This document shows positions 1-8,072 of a stretch of DNA of 64,000 nt, one piece after another. The stretch is taken from positions 124,001 through 188,000 of the forward strand of contig CALGKB010000004.1 in NCBI GenBank assembly GCA_937927915.1, read 5' to 3'. Within the stretch, counting starts at the first letter, position 1. Every line of letters starts with the position of its first letter. The translations under genes were made by a program, and so were the position numbers. The notes below the pieces were generated by a model. It made no database searches, had not been told where the DNA came from, and saw only the letters and a program-made list of their open reading frames with translations. The stretch comes from an uncultured Pseudanabaenaceae cyanobacterium. Its GTDB lineage: Bacteria; Cyanobacteriota; Cyanobacteriia; Pseudanabaenales; Pseudanabaenaceae.

Positions 1-1
1 C

Positions 2-847
2 AAAAACCTATTAGCTAATCGTCCCCTGGGGCAAAGGGCGATCGTGATGCTGGCGGGGGTGACGGCTAACTTTTTCTTTGCCTATCTCTTGCTAGTCCTC
101 GTGGCATGGCAGACGGGTACACAGGTACTGGACCAACCAGGGTTACGGGTACTCAACTACAGCTATCCCAACTCCCCAGCGGCGGTGGCGGGTATCCAGC
201 CAGGGGACATCATTTTGGCAGTAGACAACCATGACCTCGGCAACCAAGAAAACATCATCACGGAATTTCAACGGGAAGTGGCACGCCACCAAGACCGATC
301 GATGCTTCTGACTCTGGCACGGCAGGGGCAAACATTATCTGTATCTGTCTCTCCCCAGGGCAATCCTCCCCGCCTTGGCATTTTGCTAGATTATGCTGGC
401 ACAAAGGTAAGGCAACCCTTTAGTAATCCCCTCCATGTTTTGGTAGCAGCAGCGGTCAGTTGGTGGGACCTATGCCAGATCACTTTGCAGGGACTCCAGG
501 GCTTGCTAACCAACTTTCAGGAAACCTCCCAGCAGCTAGCAGGTCCAGTGGCGATCGTGGCGACGGGTTCCCGCATTGCTCAAACGGGCTGGACGGAGTT
601 GTGCAACTTTGCTGCCATCATCAGTATCAACCTAGGGATTGTCAATCTTTTACCTTTACCCGCTTTGGATGGGGGACAACTATTGTTTCTGCTAGTGGAA
701 GCATTGCGAGGAGGCAATCCGCTCCCCAAGGAAATCCAGGAAAATGTCATGCAGGGGGGGTTAGTAGTGCTGCTGAGTATAGGTATGTTTATGATCTGCC
801 GTGATTCCTACAATCTGCTGCAGGGCTACCTAGAACAGATTTTTTAG
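2..847 (+). CDS. rseP: RseP-type site-2 (M50) zinc metalloprotease, 3' part
   Basis: Intramembrane protease of the RseP/S2P family, which cleaves membrane-anchored substrates. The reading frame is open from the first bases of the window, so the 5' end, including the HExxH zinc motif of the first membrane helix, lies upstream. Visible in order: a membrane segment (MLAGVTANFFFAYLLL), one PDZ domain with the carboxylate-binding region SPAAVAGIQPGDIILAVD, and a C-terminal membrane region with the conserved NLLPLPALDGG motif, whose Asp is the third zinc ligand in this family. The 3' end overlaps the convergent OmpA-like gene by 4 bases. The internal ATG at 44 is not the true start, because homology continues upstream of it. 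Confidence 0.9.
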   Translation, partial: KNLLANRPLGQRAIVMLAGVTANFFFAYLLLVLVAWQTGTQVLDQPGLRVLNYSYPNSPAAVAGIQPGDIILAVDNHDLGNQENIITEFQREVARHQDRSMLLTLARQGQTLSVSVSPQGNPPRLGILLDYAGTKVRQPFSNPLHVLVAAAVSWWDLCQITLQGLQGLLTNFQETSQQLAGPVAIVATGSRIAQTGWTELCNFAAIISINLGIVNLLPLPALDGGQLLFLLVEALRGGNPLPKEIQENVMQGGLVVLLSIGMFMICRDSYNLLQGYLEQIF

Positions 848-1395
848 GGACTAATGACAATTTCAATGCGGTCTTCCCCGTTGGTAGGGCTGGCATCAGC
901 GCTGGCAAACCAATAGTAACGGTCTTTACCCACCTTACTTTTGAGATAATTCTCCACAGCGAGGGCACGGCGGTAGGGCAAGTTGAGACTCTCCTCAGCG
1001 GTAGCCTGGGTACGAGCATGGCTGATAATGCGGATATGGCTGTTGGGTTGGGGGGGTAACTGCTGGGCAATCTGATCAAGGAGAGGTAACCCTTCTTCCC
1101 GCAGGGTGGCAGTGACAGGTAAAAATAGGACGTTACTATCGAGGACAAAGCGTTGACCACGGGGGGCGGAATTATTGACTCCTAGGGGGGGAAACCACTG
1201 CGGCTGCCATTGCGCCAAACCAATACCTAAACCGCTGGAGAGCAGCAAAGCTAGGACAAAACCAAAAGGCGATCGGGGGCGTTTTCTCGTGCTACGCTGA
1301 GGTCTGGATATTTTGAGCTGGTCACCATGAAAAGTTGGCTTTCCTACGTGCTCCTGTTGTTTATTCCCCTGTCGATCGCGGCGTTTTTTCTGCAT
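844..1395 (-). CDS. OmpA-like C-terminal domain protein with one membrane anchor
   Basis: A 183-residue protein with a basic N-terminus, one hydrophobic segment (FVLALLLSSGLGIGLAQW, about residues 47-64) and a C-terminal OmpA/MotB-like domain. That domain shows the usual order: a strand, a helix (LLDQIAQQL), a strand (HIRIISHARTQ) and a helix with NLPYRRALAVENYL. Such domains often bind peptidoglycan. The classical NxxLSxxRA signature is only approximate here, so peptidoglycan binding is inference. The only in-frame ATG before the membrane segment is at 1395. This makes the first 23 codons antisense to the start of the calcium antiporter gene, and no ribosome binding site precedes it, so the start is uncertain. 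Confidence 0.65.
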   Translation of the reverse strand: MQKKRRDRQGNKQQEHVGKPTFHGDQLKISRPQRSTRKRPRSPFGFVLALLLSSGLGIGLAQWQPQWFPPLGVNNSAPRGQRFVLDSNVLFLPVTATLREEGLPLLDQIAQQLPPQPNSHIRIISHARTQATAEESLNLPYRRALAVENYLKSKVGKDRYYWFASADASPTNGEDRIEIVISP

Positions 1396-2397
1396 TGGGG
1401 GGCGGCGTTAGTGTTTTGTACTTCCTGCTTAGCTATCATACCCCTTGCCTCCTGGTTAAGTACAGCAACGGAGGAAATTGCTGTGGTTTTAGGTCCTTCC
1501 TGGGGGGGACTCCTCAATGCCACCTTTGGCAATGCGACAGAACTAATTATTGGCATTGTTGCCCTCAAGTCAGGCTTTGTCAACATTGTGAAGGCGAGTT
1601 TGACCGGTTCAATTATTGGCAATTTGCTGTTAGTGATGGGCTTATCCATGTTTTTGGGGGGCTTGCGCTACAAAGAACAGAACTTTCAACCGACTATGGC
1701 AAGGGTAAATGCTTCCGTGATGAATCTAGCAGTAGTTGCCATTCTCCTGCCCACAGGGTTAAATTTCTTCGCCTCTGGCATCCCCGAAGCTAGACTACAG
1801 GGCTTGTCCGTAGCTGTCTCCATCGTCCTGATTCTAGTTTATATATCTACGCTGTTGTTTTCTATGAAGACCCACGCCTATTTGTATGATGTGGGAATGG
1901 TAGAACTAGAAGAAGCAGAACATGACCCCAGTAAAGTCAATCTCTGGCTCTGGTTAGGTGTGTTGCTAGTGGCGACGGTGTTTATTGCCATCGAATCGGA
2001 ATTGTTGGTGGATACCCTAGAGGAAGCAACCGATCGGTTGGGATTGACAGCATTATTTACGGGGGTAATTTTGTTACCAGTAGTGGGGAATGCGGCGGAG
2101 CACGCCACTGCCGTCACCGTAGCGATGAAGGACAAGATGGAGCTGTCTATGTCTGTTGCCGTAGGTTCTAGCATGCAGATTGCCCTGTTTGTGGCACCGC
2201 TGTTGGTCTTGTTGGGGTGGGTGCTAGGACAGCCGATGGATTTGAATTTTAATCCCTTTGAGTTGCTGGCAGTGGGCATCGCCGTTTTGATTGCTAATTC
2301 CATCACCTCCGATGGCAGTTCCAACTGGTTAGAAGGAGCATTGTTGCTGGCTACCTACATAGTTTTGGGTATCACCTTCTATTTCCATCCCGCCTAG
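1327..2397 (+). CDS. Ca2+/H+ antiporter, CAX family
   Basis: A 356-residue inner-membrane cation/proton exchanger that exports Ca2+ in exchange for protons. About 11 hydrophobic segments are visible. The two inverted CAX alpha repeats carry the family motifs GNATELIIGIVALKSG (about residues 77-92) and GNAAEHATAVTVAMKDKMELS (about 257), whose acidic residues form the ion site. The first residues (KSWLSYVLLLFIPLSIAAFF) match the usual N-terminus of cyanobacterial CAX proteins, which supports the ATG at 1327. The gene is divergent from the OmpA-like gene, and the two overlap by 69 bases if both starts are right. Confidence 0.93.
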   Translation: MKSWLSYVLLLFIPLSIAAFFLHWGAALVFCTSCLAIIPLASWLSTATEEIAVVLGPSWGGLLNATFGNATELIIGIVALKSGFVNIVKASLTGSIIGNLLLVMGLSMFLGGLRYKEQNFQPTMARVNASVMNLAVVAILLPTGLNFFASGIPEARLQGLSVAVSIVLILVYISTLLFSMKTHAYLYDVGMVELEEAEHDPSKVNLWLWLGVLLVATVFIAIESELLVDTLEEATDRLGLTALFTGVILLPVVGNAAEHATAVTVAMKDKMELSMSVAVGSSMQIALFVAPLLVLLGWVLGQPMDLNFNPFELLAVGIAVLIANSITSDGSSNWLEGALLLATYIVLGITFYFHPA

Positions 2398-2528
2398 CCT
2401 GGGAGTGGAAGTTAAAAATAAGGCTGGATCAATGCAGTGGTTTTTGGTCCAGTTCTTTCGCAGCTAAACTACGCCTAGAAGTATAGGCAGCAAGCCAGTG
2501 ACTGTTTGTATTTCTGCCTGTTGTTATC

Positions 2529-3476
2529 TTATTTTTTCTTAGCCTGCAGCCCCGATTGAATTTTCTGCCACTGCTGTTTGACTTGACCGCTGTTTAGTAG
2601 TTCTTGGGCTGTAGCTAGACCTGTAGCTAGGTCTGGACTATAACCACATTGCCATAGATAAAAACCACTATTCCAAATCACACTCCTTTGCAATTCATTG
2701 CTCCCCCCTGCTAAAACTTCCACCATTAGTTGCACACAGCTATTGAGATCAGACCAACGGGGATTGCTGCCCTGCATACCATAGCTGCGAGGATTGACTA
2801 TTAATCTTTGACTTGTTTGACCACAGTTAATGGCTGTAATACCAGACCGATCGCGGGGTAGATCACAACTGCCCTCTAAGCCTTTCACAGTGACAAAGTG
2901 ATTTTTACCTACCAGATGTAAAGCCTCTGTGATAATAACCTCTGTGGGAGGATGGACATAACCAACCATCAATTGCACGGCACCGGCATAGGGACACCAA
3001 ATTAGTTCCAAAGTAGCGATGGGTGGTCTCTTGCCAATCTGCTCTCGATAGGGAACCAAATCATTAGCTAGGGGAAAATGTTCTGGCACATAAATAAATG
3101 CCAAATTAAATTCTTGCAGAATGTTATGAATTTCTGACAACGATCGGTTACGCCAATTTATACCTAAACTCTGCCAAATGTCAATCAAAGGCACCCCTTC
3201 TTTGGTGGGCATTCGATCGCCACCGTGCTGCAGAACAGGAATACCAATACTACTTAGAACTAAGGCAGTCAGGGGACTGAGGGGAATAGTGCGGTCTCTA
3301 CCGTCATAGGGCTGAGTGAGCATGACTACAGTTTTATCGATCGGTGATAATTGGGGACCTAATTCGTAGTAGGCATCTAGCATTCCTGCTAATTCGGCGC
3401 TGGTTGGTCTCTTGATGCGATGGGCAATCAAAAAAGCACCAATTTGAGCAGGTGTAGCCTCTTTTTTGAGCATCAT
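2529..3476 (-). CDS. TrpD-like (glycosyltransferase family 3) protein
   Basis: A 315-residue protein related to anthranilate phosphoribosyltransferase, in the group annotated in cyanobacteria as 'anthranilate phosphoribosyltransferase family'. The N-terminal helical domain (TPAQIGAFLIAHRIKRPTSAELAG) and the region around HGGDRMPTKEGVPLIDIWQSLG are recognisable. The glycine-rich GTGGD motif that binds phosphoribosyl pyrophosphate in true TrpD is replaced by YDGRDRT, so it probably does not make phosphoribosylanthranilate. It lies 43 bases after a MoeA-like gene on the same strand, so a two-gene transcript is likely. Two adjacent ATG codons (3476 and 3473) could start it, and neither has a clear ribosome binding site. 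The physiological substrate is unknown. Confidence 0.8.
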   Translation of the reverse strand: MMLKKEATPAQIGAFLIAHRIKRPTSAELAGMLDAYYELGPQLSPIDKTVVMLTQPYDGRDRTIPLSPLTALVLSSIGIPVLQHGGDRMPTKEGVPLIDIWQSLGINWRNRSLSEIHNILQEFNLAFIYVPEHFPLANDLVPYREQIGKRPPIATLELIWCPYAGAVQLMVGYVHPPTEVIITEALHLVGKNHFVTVKGLEGSCDLPRDRSGITAINCGQTSQRLIVNPRSYGMQGSNPRWSDLNSCVQLMVEVLAGGSNELQRSVIWNSGFYLWQCGYSPDLATGLATAQELLNSGQVKQQWQKIQSGLQAKKK

Positions 3477-3519
3477 ATGTGAGGGGCGAGGAGAAAATTA
3501 CAGGAGTAGTCAATTTGGC

Positions 3520-4473
3520 TCAACAGGGTGTAGTTGACAAAACATAGCGATATAAACAAATCAAACTGGATACAGGATTACCAGGCAGTCCAAAGATAGC
3601 AGTTTGGTACTTATGATCGACACCAAAATAAAAGGGTTTGCCTGGACGTTGTTTGACACCATGTATATAGCAGGTTACCTCCATTTCTGACCAGATGGCA
3701 GGCAAAAAGTCATATTTCCCCTTAGAAATTCCCCCTGTATAAATCAGTTGCTCATAATTCTGTGTAGCCTGCTGGTAATGCTCCTTTAATACTTGATAGT
3801 CATCTGGCAGAACAATAGTATCTACTTCCTGATAACCATGTTTGAGAAATGCCGATCGGAGGGCATAAATATTTGACTGTCTTAGTTGATAGGACTGGGG
3901 TGTTTGCTGGGGCGGAATTAACTCATCCCCTGTGCTGATTATAAGCGTAGATGGTAATCGTTTTACTCGCACTTGTGTATAGCCCAAGGAAGCGAGAATA
4001 CCCCAGTCAGTTGGTTGTAAAATTCTACCTTCCTGTAATATGCTTTGTTGAGCAGTTAAATCACTACCGCGACGATGTGCATGGGCATAGGGCAACCAAT
4101 TTTTTTCTTGCACAATGTAAGCTTTGCTGTTTCTAACTGTAACGTATTCGTAGGGGATAACCAAGTCACAACCCACAGGTAGGGGTGCCCCTGTCATAAC
4201 TTCTATGGCAGCCGTATGCTCCTGTAACAATAGAGGTGGTTTACCAGGCGTAGCTGTAGCACTAATGATAAATTCTCTCCTTCCCTGCTGATATTCTTCC
4301 CACATTACAGCAATCCCATCCATCATTACGCGATCGATAGGTGGGTAGTCCCGATCGGTGGTAATAGTCATCGCCAATGTACCATGCCTGGGGTGCGCTA
4401 AATCCAAGTCATCTTCACCCCAATTAGGCAAATTATCTCTAATTAAACTGGTAGCTCGGTCTGGGTCTATCAT
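3520..4473 (-). CDS. MoeA-like molybdopterin molybdotransferase lacking domain IV
   Basis: MoeA inserts molybdate into adenylylated molybdopterin. This 317-residue protein has the N-terminal domains (MIDPDRATSLIRDNLP; GAPLPVGCDLVIPYE) and the MoCF-like domain (LIISTGDELIPP; IYTGGISKGKYDFLP; FGLPGNPVSSLICLYRYV). Typical MoeA proteins have about 400 residues. This one stops right after the GNPVSS helix, so the C-terminal beta-barrel domain IV is absent. The MDGYAV motif reads MMDGIAV and the SGG.S.GDYD motif reads TGGISKGKYD. The 43 bases between its stop and the next gene carry no frameshifted remnant of domain IV that I can see. It may be a specialised paralogue or a decayed copy. Confidence 0.8.
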   Translation of the reverse strand: MIDPDRATSLIRDNLPNWGEDDLDLAHPRHGTLAMTITTDRDYPPIDRVMMDGIAVMWEEYQQGRREFIISATATPGKPPLLLQEHTAAIEVMTGAPLPVGCDLVIPYEYVTVRNSKAYIVQEKNWLPYAHAHRRGSDLTAQQSILQEGRILQPTDWGILASLGYTQVRVKRLPSTLIISTGDELIPPQQTPQSYQLRQSNIYALRSAFLKHGYQEVDTIVLPDDYQVLKEHYQQATQNYEQLIYTGGISKGKYDFLPAIWSEMEVTCYIHGVKQRPGKPFYFGVDHKYQTAIFGLPGNPVSSLICLYRYVLSTTPC

Positions 4474-4493
4474 AAGTTTAGTGATCTAGCTGA

Positions 4494-4521
4494 GTTATAT
4501 ATTCATTGACATAGTCCGCAA
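4494..4521 (-). promoter_or_regulatory. candidate promoter for the MoeA-like/TrpD-like pair
   Basis: On the minus strand TTGCGG (complement of 4516-4521) is followed after 16 bases by TATAAC (complement of 4494-4499), about 20 bases before the ATG at 4473. This fits a sigma-70 type promoter. It is inferred from sequence only. Confidence 0.3.
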
Positions 4522-4556
4522 CCTGAACTTAGCAATTACCTACTCTTCTGTCTGGG

Positions 4557-6431
4557 CTACTTAACAATCATGTCTTGAATAAACCAGTTGTCATTTTGCC
4601 GTAGGAGTTTGTAAGTGACTTCGTACTGGTCATCAGTTTGGGAATAGGCAGCCACTCGTTCCCCCCGGTAAATATAGTCGCGGTCTTCCCTAATTACAGC
4701 TACCACCTCAGCTTTATCTGTGCCCTCGGGCGTGACGGTCTTAATTTCTACTTGCTTGATAGTGTAAACCATGTGGGCTTGGTCTGCCTTGTTGCGTTCT
4801 GCCCGCTGTCGCCATTCCGAGAGGCTGGGGTCTACCAAAATGGTCTCTAGGGCAGCGATGTCGTACTTCTCCCCCATTGCCTGGGCTTTGATGGTCTGCC
4901 ATCTGTTGATAATTTGCGTGGCTTGTTCTACATCCATTTCCTCTGGCACTTTCAGGAGAGCAACCTGGCTGAAACTCCCTAGTACAGGTCTTTGGATCAG
5001 CACTAAAGGTGCAGTCGGGGAGGGCACAGATAACAAGCCTTGGCGGCGCAGTAGCCACAGTCCTATACCACCACCCAAACCTGCAAGGGCAACTGCCACA
5101 ATCAGGAGCAAACGGGGGAGAAACCTCCCTGTCCCCCTAGTCACCGCAGGACTTGGTTCCCTCTCCACAGGCGGGGTAGAAATAGGGATAGCAGCAGGGG
5201 ATGGCACGGCAATTGTGGGGGGGGCAGGGGGAGCGGTGGGGCGGGGCACAGAACTGGGTACCCATTCCCCAGCACTTTCGGAGGCGGGAGCTTGGGAGAG
5301 TTCTTCCAGGTAGGTTTCCACCTGCTTTTCGGCAAAGTAAGCCTTCAGGGAGGGAGACTTCCCCGCCAGGTCAGCAAAATGGGGATAGACTTCCTTTTCC
5401 AGCCACCGTTCGCAGTACCAACAAAGATTGAGCAATAGATCGGGTTCCGCGTTGGGGTCAGGGCGAAATTTCACGATCGTGTCATACTCATTGCTGAGAA
5501 TAATTTCTGATAGGGCTTCTTCCGTCTGTCCCAAGAGGAGGGAACAGAGGGCAGTTTCCAGATAGACATTTTGGTTGGGGCGAAGCTTGAGGAAAATGCC
5601 CTGGGCACGGCGAATGTAATCGGGGCGGAATTCGGCAAATCCCCTAGCAATGAGGCTATAACCGTGCAGATAGCTAGCTACGAGGGAGGGACGTTTAGCC
5701 TCTTCTGCAAACAATTGTTCCTGGGTGTGGGTGGGGAGGTATTGCCGCACCTGTTGGATAAAGTGGAGGAACTGCTCCCGATCTAGACCAGAGTAGTCGT
5801 TGCCTGTGCCTTCGATGCCACCCCGTTCATCGAGCATCTCTTTGAGGAAAGTAATTGCCTGCCCCATACGCTGGGGATGATGGTTGAGGAGGTGCAAAAT
5901 GCGGTGGGGTCTCAGTTTGAATAGGTATGCCTGCAGTTCTCCCCGTAGGTGCAAAAATAAGCCTGCCTCCATCAATTCGGTCTGTGCCTGCTCTAGGGCA
6001 TCCCCCGCGGCGGTGAAATTCCCCTGCTGCCACTGCTCTAACCCAATTGCTTGTGCGGCTAAAGCCCTGACCAAAATGCGGTCGCTGCGGGTCAAATCAT
6101 CTTCTTCCGGCTCTGGTTGGGCAAGGTCGAGGACTGCCTGGTATTCCCCCACACTGTACAGGATTAGCAGTGCCCCCATGCGATCCCTGTCGGGAATTTC
6201 CAGGGTTTGCTCCCCCTCTGCTAGGATGTGGTCGTATTCTAGGCGTTGTTCGGGGTCGGTCAGAACTTGATACGATCGTTCGAGGACCCGTCGCCGTGCT
6301 TGGAGGGCTGCCTCGGAAAAATCGCGGTGGGGTATCCAGGTTGCCAGGGAATGGTAGACCTGCTCAATGTAGGTAGGACTGGCATCGGGTGCTATCCCTA
6401 AAATACGGTAGTGGTCAAGGGAAATACGCAC
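4557..6431 (-). CDS. ftn2: cell division protein Ftn2/ZipN (ARC6 homologue)
   Basis: The cyanobacterial ancestor of plastid-division protein ARC6. It anchors FtsZ rings to the membrane and recruits other division proteins. Length is 624 residues. The N-terminus is a J-domain-like segment (LDHYRILGIAPDASPTYIEQ), followed by a long helical region. Then come a proline-rich linker (about 375-435), one transmembrane helix (FLPRLLLIVAVALAGLGGGI, about 438-460) and a C-terminal IMS/DUF4101 domain. The start is a GTG at 6431, because the J-like segment begins directly there and no nearby ATG exists. It lies alone between the MoeA-like gene and pstA. Confidence 0.9.
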   Translation of the reverse strand: MRISLDHYRILGIAPDASPTYIEQVYHSLATWIPHRDFSEAALQARRRVLERSYQVLTDPEQRLEYDHILAEGEQTLEIPDRDRMGALLILYSVGEYQAVLDLAQPEPEEDDLTRSDRILVRALAAQAIGLEQWQQGNFTAAGDALEQAQTELMEAGLFLHLRGELQAYLFKLRPHRILHLLNHHPQRMGQAITFLKEMLDERGGIEGTGNDYSGLDREQFLHFIQQVRQYLPTHTQEQLFAEEAKRPSLVASYLHGYSLIARGFAEFRPDYIRRAQGIFLKLRPNQNVYLETALCSLLLGQTEEALSEIILSNEYDTIVKFRPDPNAEPDLLLNLCWYCERWLEKEVYPHFADLAGKSPSLKAYFAEKQVETYLEELSQAPASESAGEWVPSSVPRPTAPPAPPTIAVPSPAAIPISTPPVEREPSPAVTRGTGRFLPRLLLIVAVALAGLGGGIGLWLLRRQGLLSVPSPTAPLVLIQRPVLGSFSQVALLKVPEEMDVEQATQIINRWQTIKAQAMGEKYDIAALETILVDPSLSEWRQRAERNKADQAHMVYTIKQVEIKTVTPEGTDKAEVVAVIREDRDYIYRGERVAAYSQTDDQYEVTYKLLRQNDNWFIQDMIVK

Positions 6432-6475
6432 GGCAGTTGCTCAATTGGGTTGTCTCTAACATACCAGATTTTTTC

Positions 6476-7327
6476 CTAGTCCCGCTGCGACAGGAGTTTT
6501 GCCACCAGATTAGCGATCGTTACCAGCAGGCACAAAATCAAGGCTGTTGTCCAGGCTAATTGCTGTTGATTGGCAAAGGGGGAGCGGGAAAATTCATAGA
6601 TTAAAACTGCCAGGGAAGCTGTCCTATCCCACACACTACGTGCCCAATATTGATTGAAAAGGGCAGTAAAAATGAGAGGAGCGGTCTCCCCCATCACCCG
6701 TGTCACTGCCAGGAATATCCCTACTGCAATAGAGGGCAAAGCCGCAGGCAGGAGGACGCCCAACACCACCTGTGCCTCAGTAGCTCCCACTGCCAAAGCC
6801 GCCCAGCGCAAATCCTCTGGTACTTGGTGCAGACTTGCCAAACTAGTACGGAACACCACAGGCAACATGACAATTCCTAGGGCAACTGCCCCCGCCACCG
6901 CAGAAAAGGAGAAACGTCCCTGGGTCAACTGTGCCGTCGGTAGGACAATCAGTCCATAGACAAACACCCCCGTCAGGATAGAAGGGACGCTGTAGAGGAC
7001 GTTAGCCGCCACCTTGATCCCCCTCCCCCCTATCCCTTGCCCCAGCAGGTTGACCGCTCCCATCGCCCCCTCCTGCCCTGCTAATCGCCCCCCTTGGTCC
7101 GGGTCAGAATCAAACTCCGCCACATAGACAGCCGCTGCCACCCCCAGCGGGACACTCCAGACCATCGCCATGGTCACCATAACGATCGTGCCCACCAGAG
7201 CATTGGCAAAACCGCCCCCTTCGCTGTGGGGGGGTGGGGGTAACTGGGTAAAAGCCGCTAAGTCAAAACGGGATAAGCCCTGACGCACCACGTAAAACAA
7301 CAGACTGACCAAGGGGACAAGACACAA
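6476..7327 (-). CDS. pstA: phosphate ABC transporter permease PstA, isolated; start unclear
   Basis: Membrane permease of the high-affinity phosphate importer, normally paired with PstC, PstB and PstS. Six hydrophobic segments and the PstA-type sequence around SVPLGVAAAVYVAEF and the coupling helix region (VFRTSLASLHQVPEDLRWAALAVGA) are clear. The first usable start is TTG at 7327, which would cut into the first membrane helix. The same frame continues upstream to about 7438 and encodes a plausible PstA N-terminus (SWRSLTDRLLSFCALLCTLL) but has no ATG, GTG or TTG, only CTG and ATT. That extension would overlap the gene for the cyclic-nucleotide-binding protein. No other pst gene is in the window. 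Confidence 0.85.
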   Translation of the reverse strand: MCLVPLVSLLFYVVRQGLSRFDLAAFTQLPPPPHSEGGGFANALVGTIVMVTMAMVWSVPLGVAAAVYVAEFDSDPDQGGRLAGQEGAMGAVNLLGQGIGGRGIKVAANVLYSVPSILTGVFVYGLIVLPTAQLTQGRFSFSAVAGAVALGIVMLPVVFRTSLASLHQVPEDLRWAALAVGATEAQVVLGVLLPAALPSIAVGIFLAVTRVMGETAPLIFTALFNQYWARSVWDRTASLAVLIYEFSRSPFANQQQLAWTTALILCLLVTIANLVAKLLSQRD

Positions 7328-7400
7328 AAGCGTGCAGAGCAGCGCACAGAAAGACAGCAGACGATCGGTTAAGGATCGCCAAGAGAGGGAGTAAGTGAGA

Positions 7401-8072
7401 TTATCTCTGTCTTTCCAAACGTCTTTCGTAATCTTTCTTCACCAACTTGTAGATCAGTTCCGCATTAAAAACAGACTGCATGGCTAAACCCATCGTGGGA
7501 TTGCGATCGAGGAGTGCCCGCAACTCTGTTTTCTTCCATTTTAGCACTCTGGTAGGGGCAAGGGTTTTGGTTGTGGCGGTAGCCGCTCCCCCCTGCAAAA
7601 AACTCATCTCCCCGATGATATTGCCGTCTTTCAGTTGGGCAACTTCTTTGCCTGCCTTTTGCACCGACACAAGACCGTTGTAAATCAAAATTACACTGTC
7701 AATATCTTCCCCCTCTTGGCTGATCACAACTTGGGGGGGCAAATTCTGCCACTCCCCTATGCGCAATAACTTCTTGTATTCTAGGAGGGAAAAGCGGTGG
7801 AAGACTGTCTCGTAGAGTTCCATTTCGTCTGGCTGGAATTTTAACTGCCCCCGCTCCACCAAGGCGTACAAAATTTGTCCTGCATTGATGATAATAAAAC
7901 AGCCATTCCACAGAATACCTACCCACAGAGGATGGTCAGCAATTAAAAAGTCATAGCTAATTTCGGCAATGCTGGCACAAATGGCTACGATCCGCAGTAA
8001 TAAAATATCCCTGACGAGGTAACTAATCGCCTGCAGGGAGTAGGAAACATGACCAAATAACTCATAGGGCAT
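7401..8072 (-). CDS. membrane protein with C-terminal cyclic-nucleotide-binding domain
   Basis: About 223 residues. The N-terminal third has three hydrophobic segments (SYLVRDILLLRIVAICASIA; PLWVGILWNGCFIIINAGQI). The rest is a cNMP-binding fold with the phosphate-binding-cassette region (LKDGNIIGEMSFLQGGAATA). In CRP-type cassettes the corresponding segment is GExxL...R; here GEMSFLQGG..TATTK retains the Glu but lacks an obvious Arg. The layout of three short helices followed by a cNMP domain resembles animal Popeye-domain proteins, which is inference. The ATG at 8072 was chosen because it gives an 11-base overlap with the upstream QueD-like gene, whereas the ORF's first start codon at 8135 would give 74. 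Confidence 0.75.
   Translation of the reverse strand: MPYELFGHVSYSLQAISYLVRDILLLRIVAICASIAEISYDFLIADHPLWVGILWNGCFIIINAGQILYALVERGQLKFQPDEMELYETVFHRFSLLEYKKLLRIGEWQNLPPQVVISQEGEDIDSVILIYNGLVSVQKAGKEVAQLKDGNIIGEMSFLQGGAATATTKTLAPTRVLKWKKTELRALLDRNPTMGLAMQSVFNAELIYKLVKKDYERRLERQR

Noticed and set aside
2398-2528. Possible terminator (GCCTA...TAGGC near 2475) between convergent genes
   Set aside because: The stem is only five pairs and no T-tract follows on either strand.
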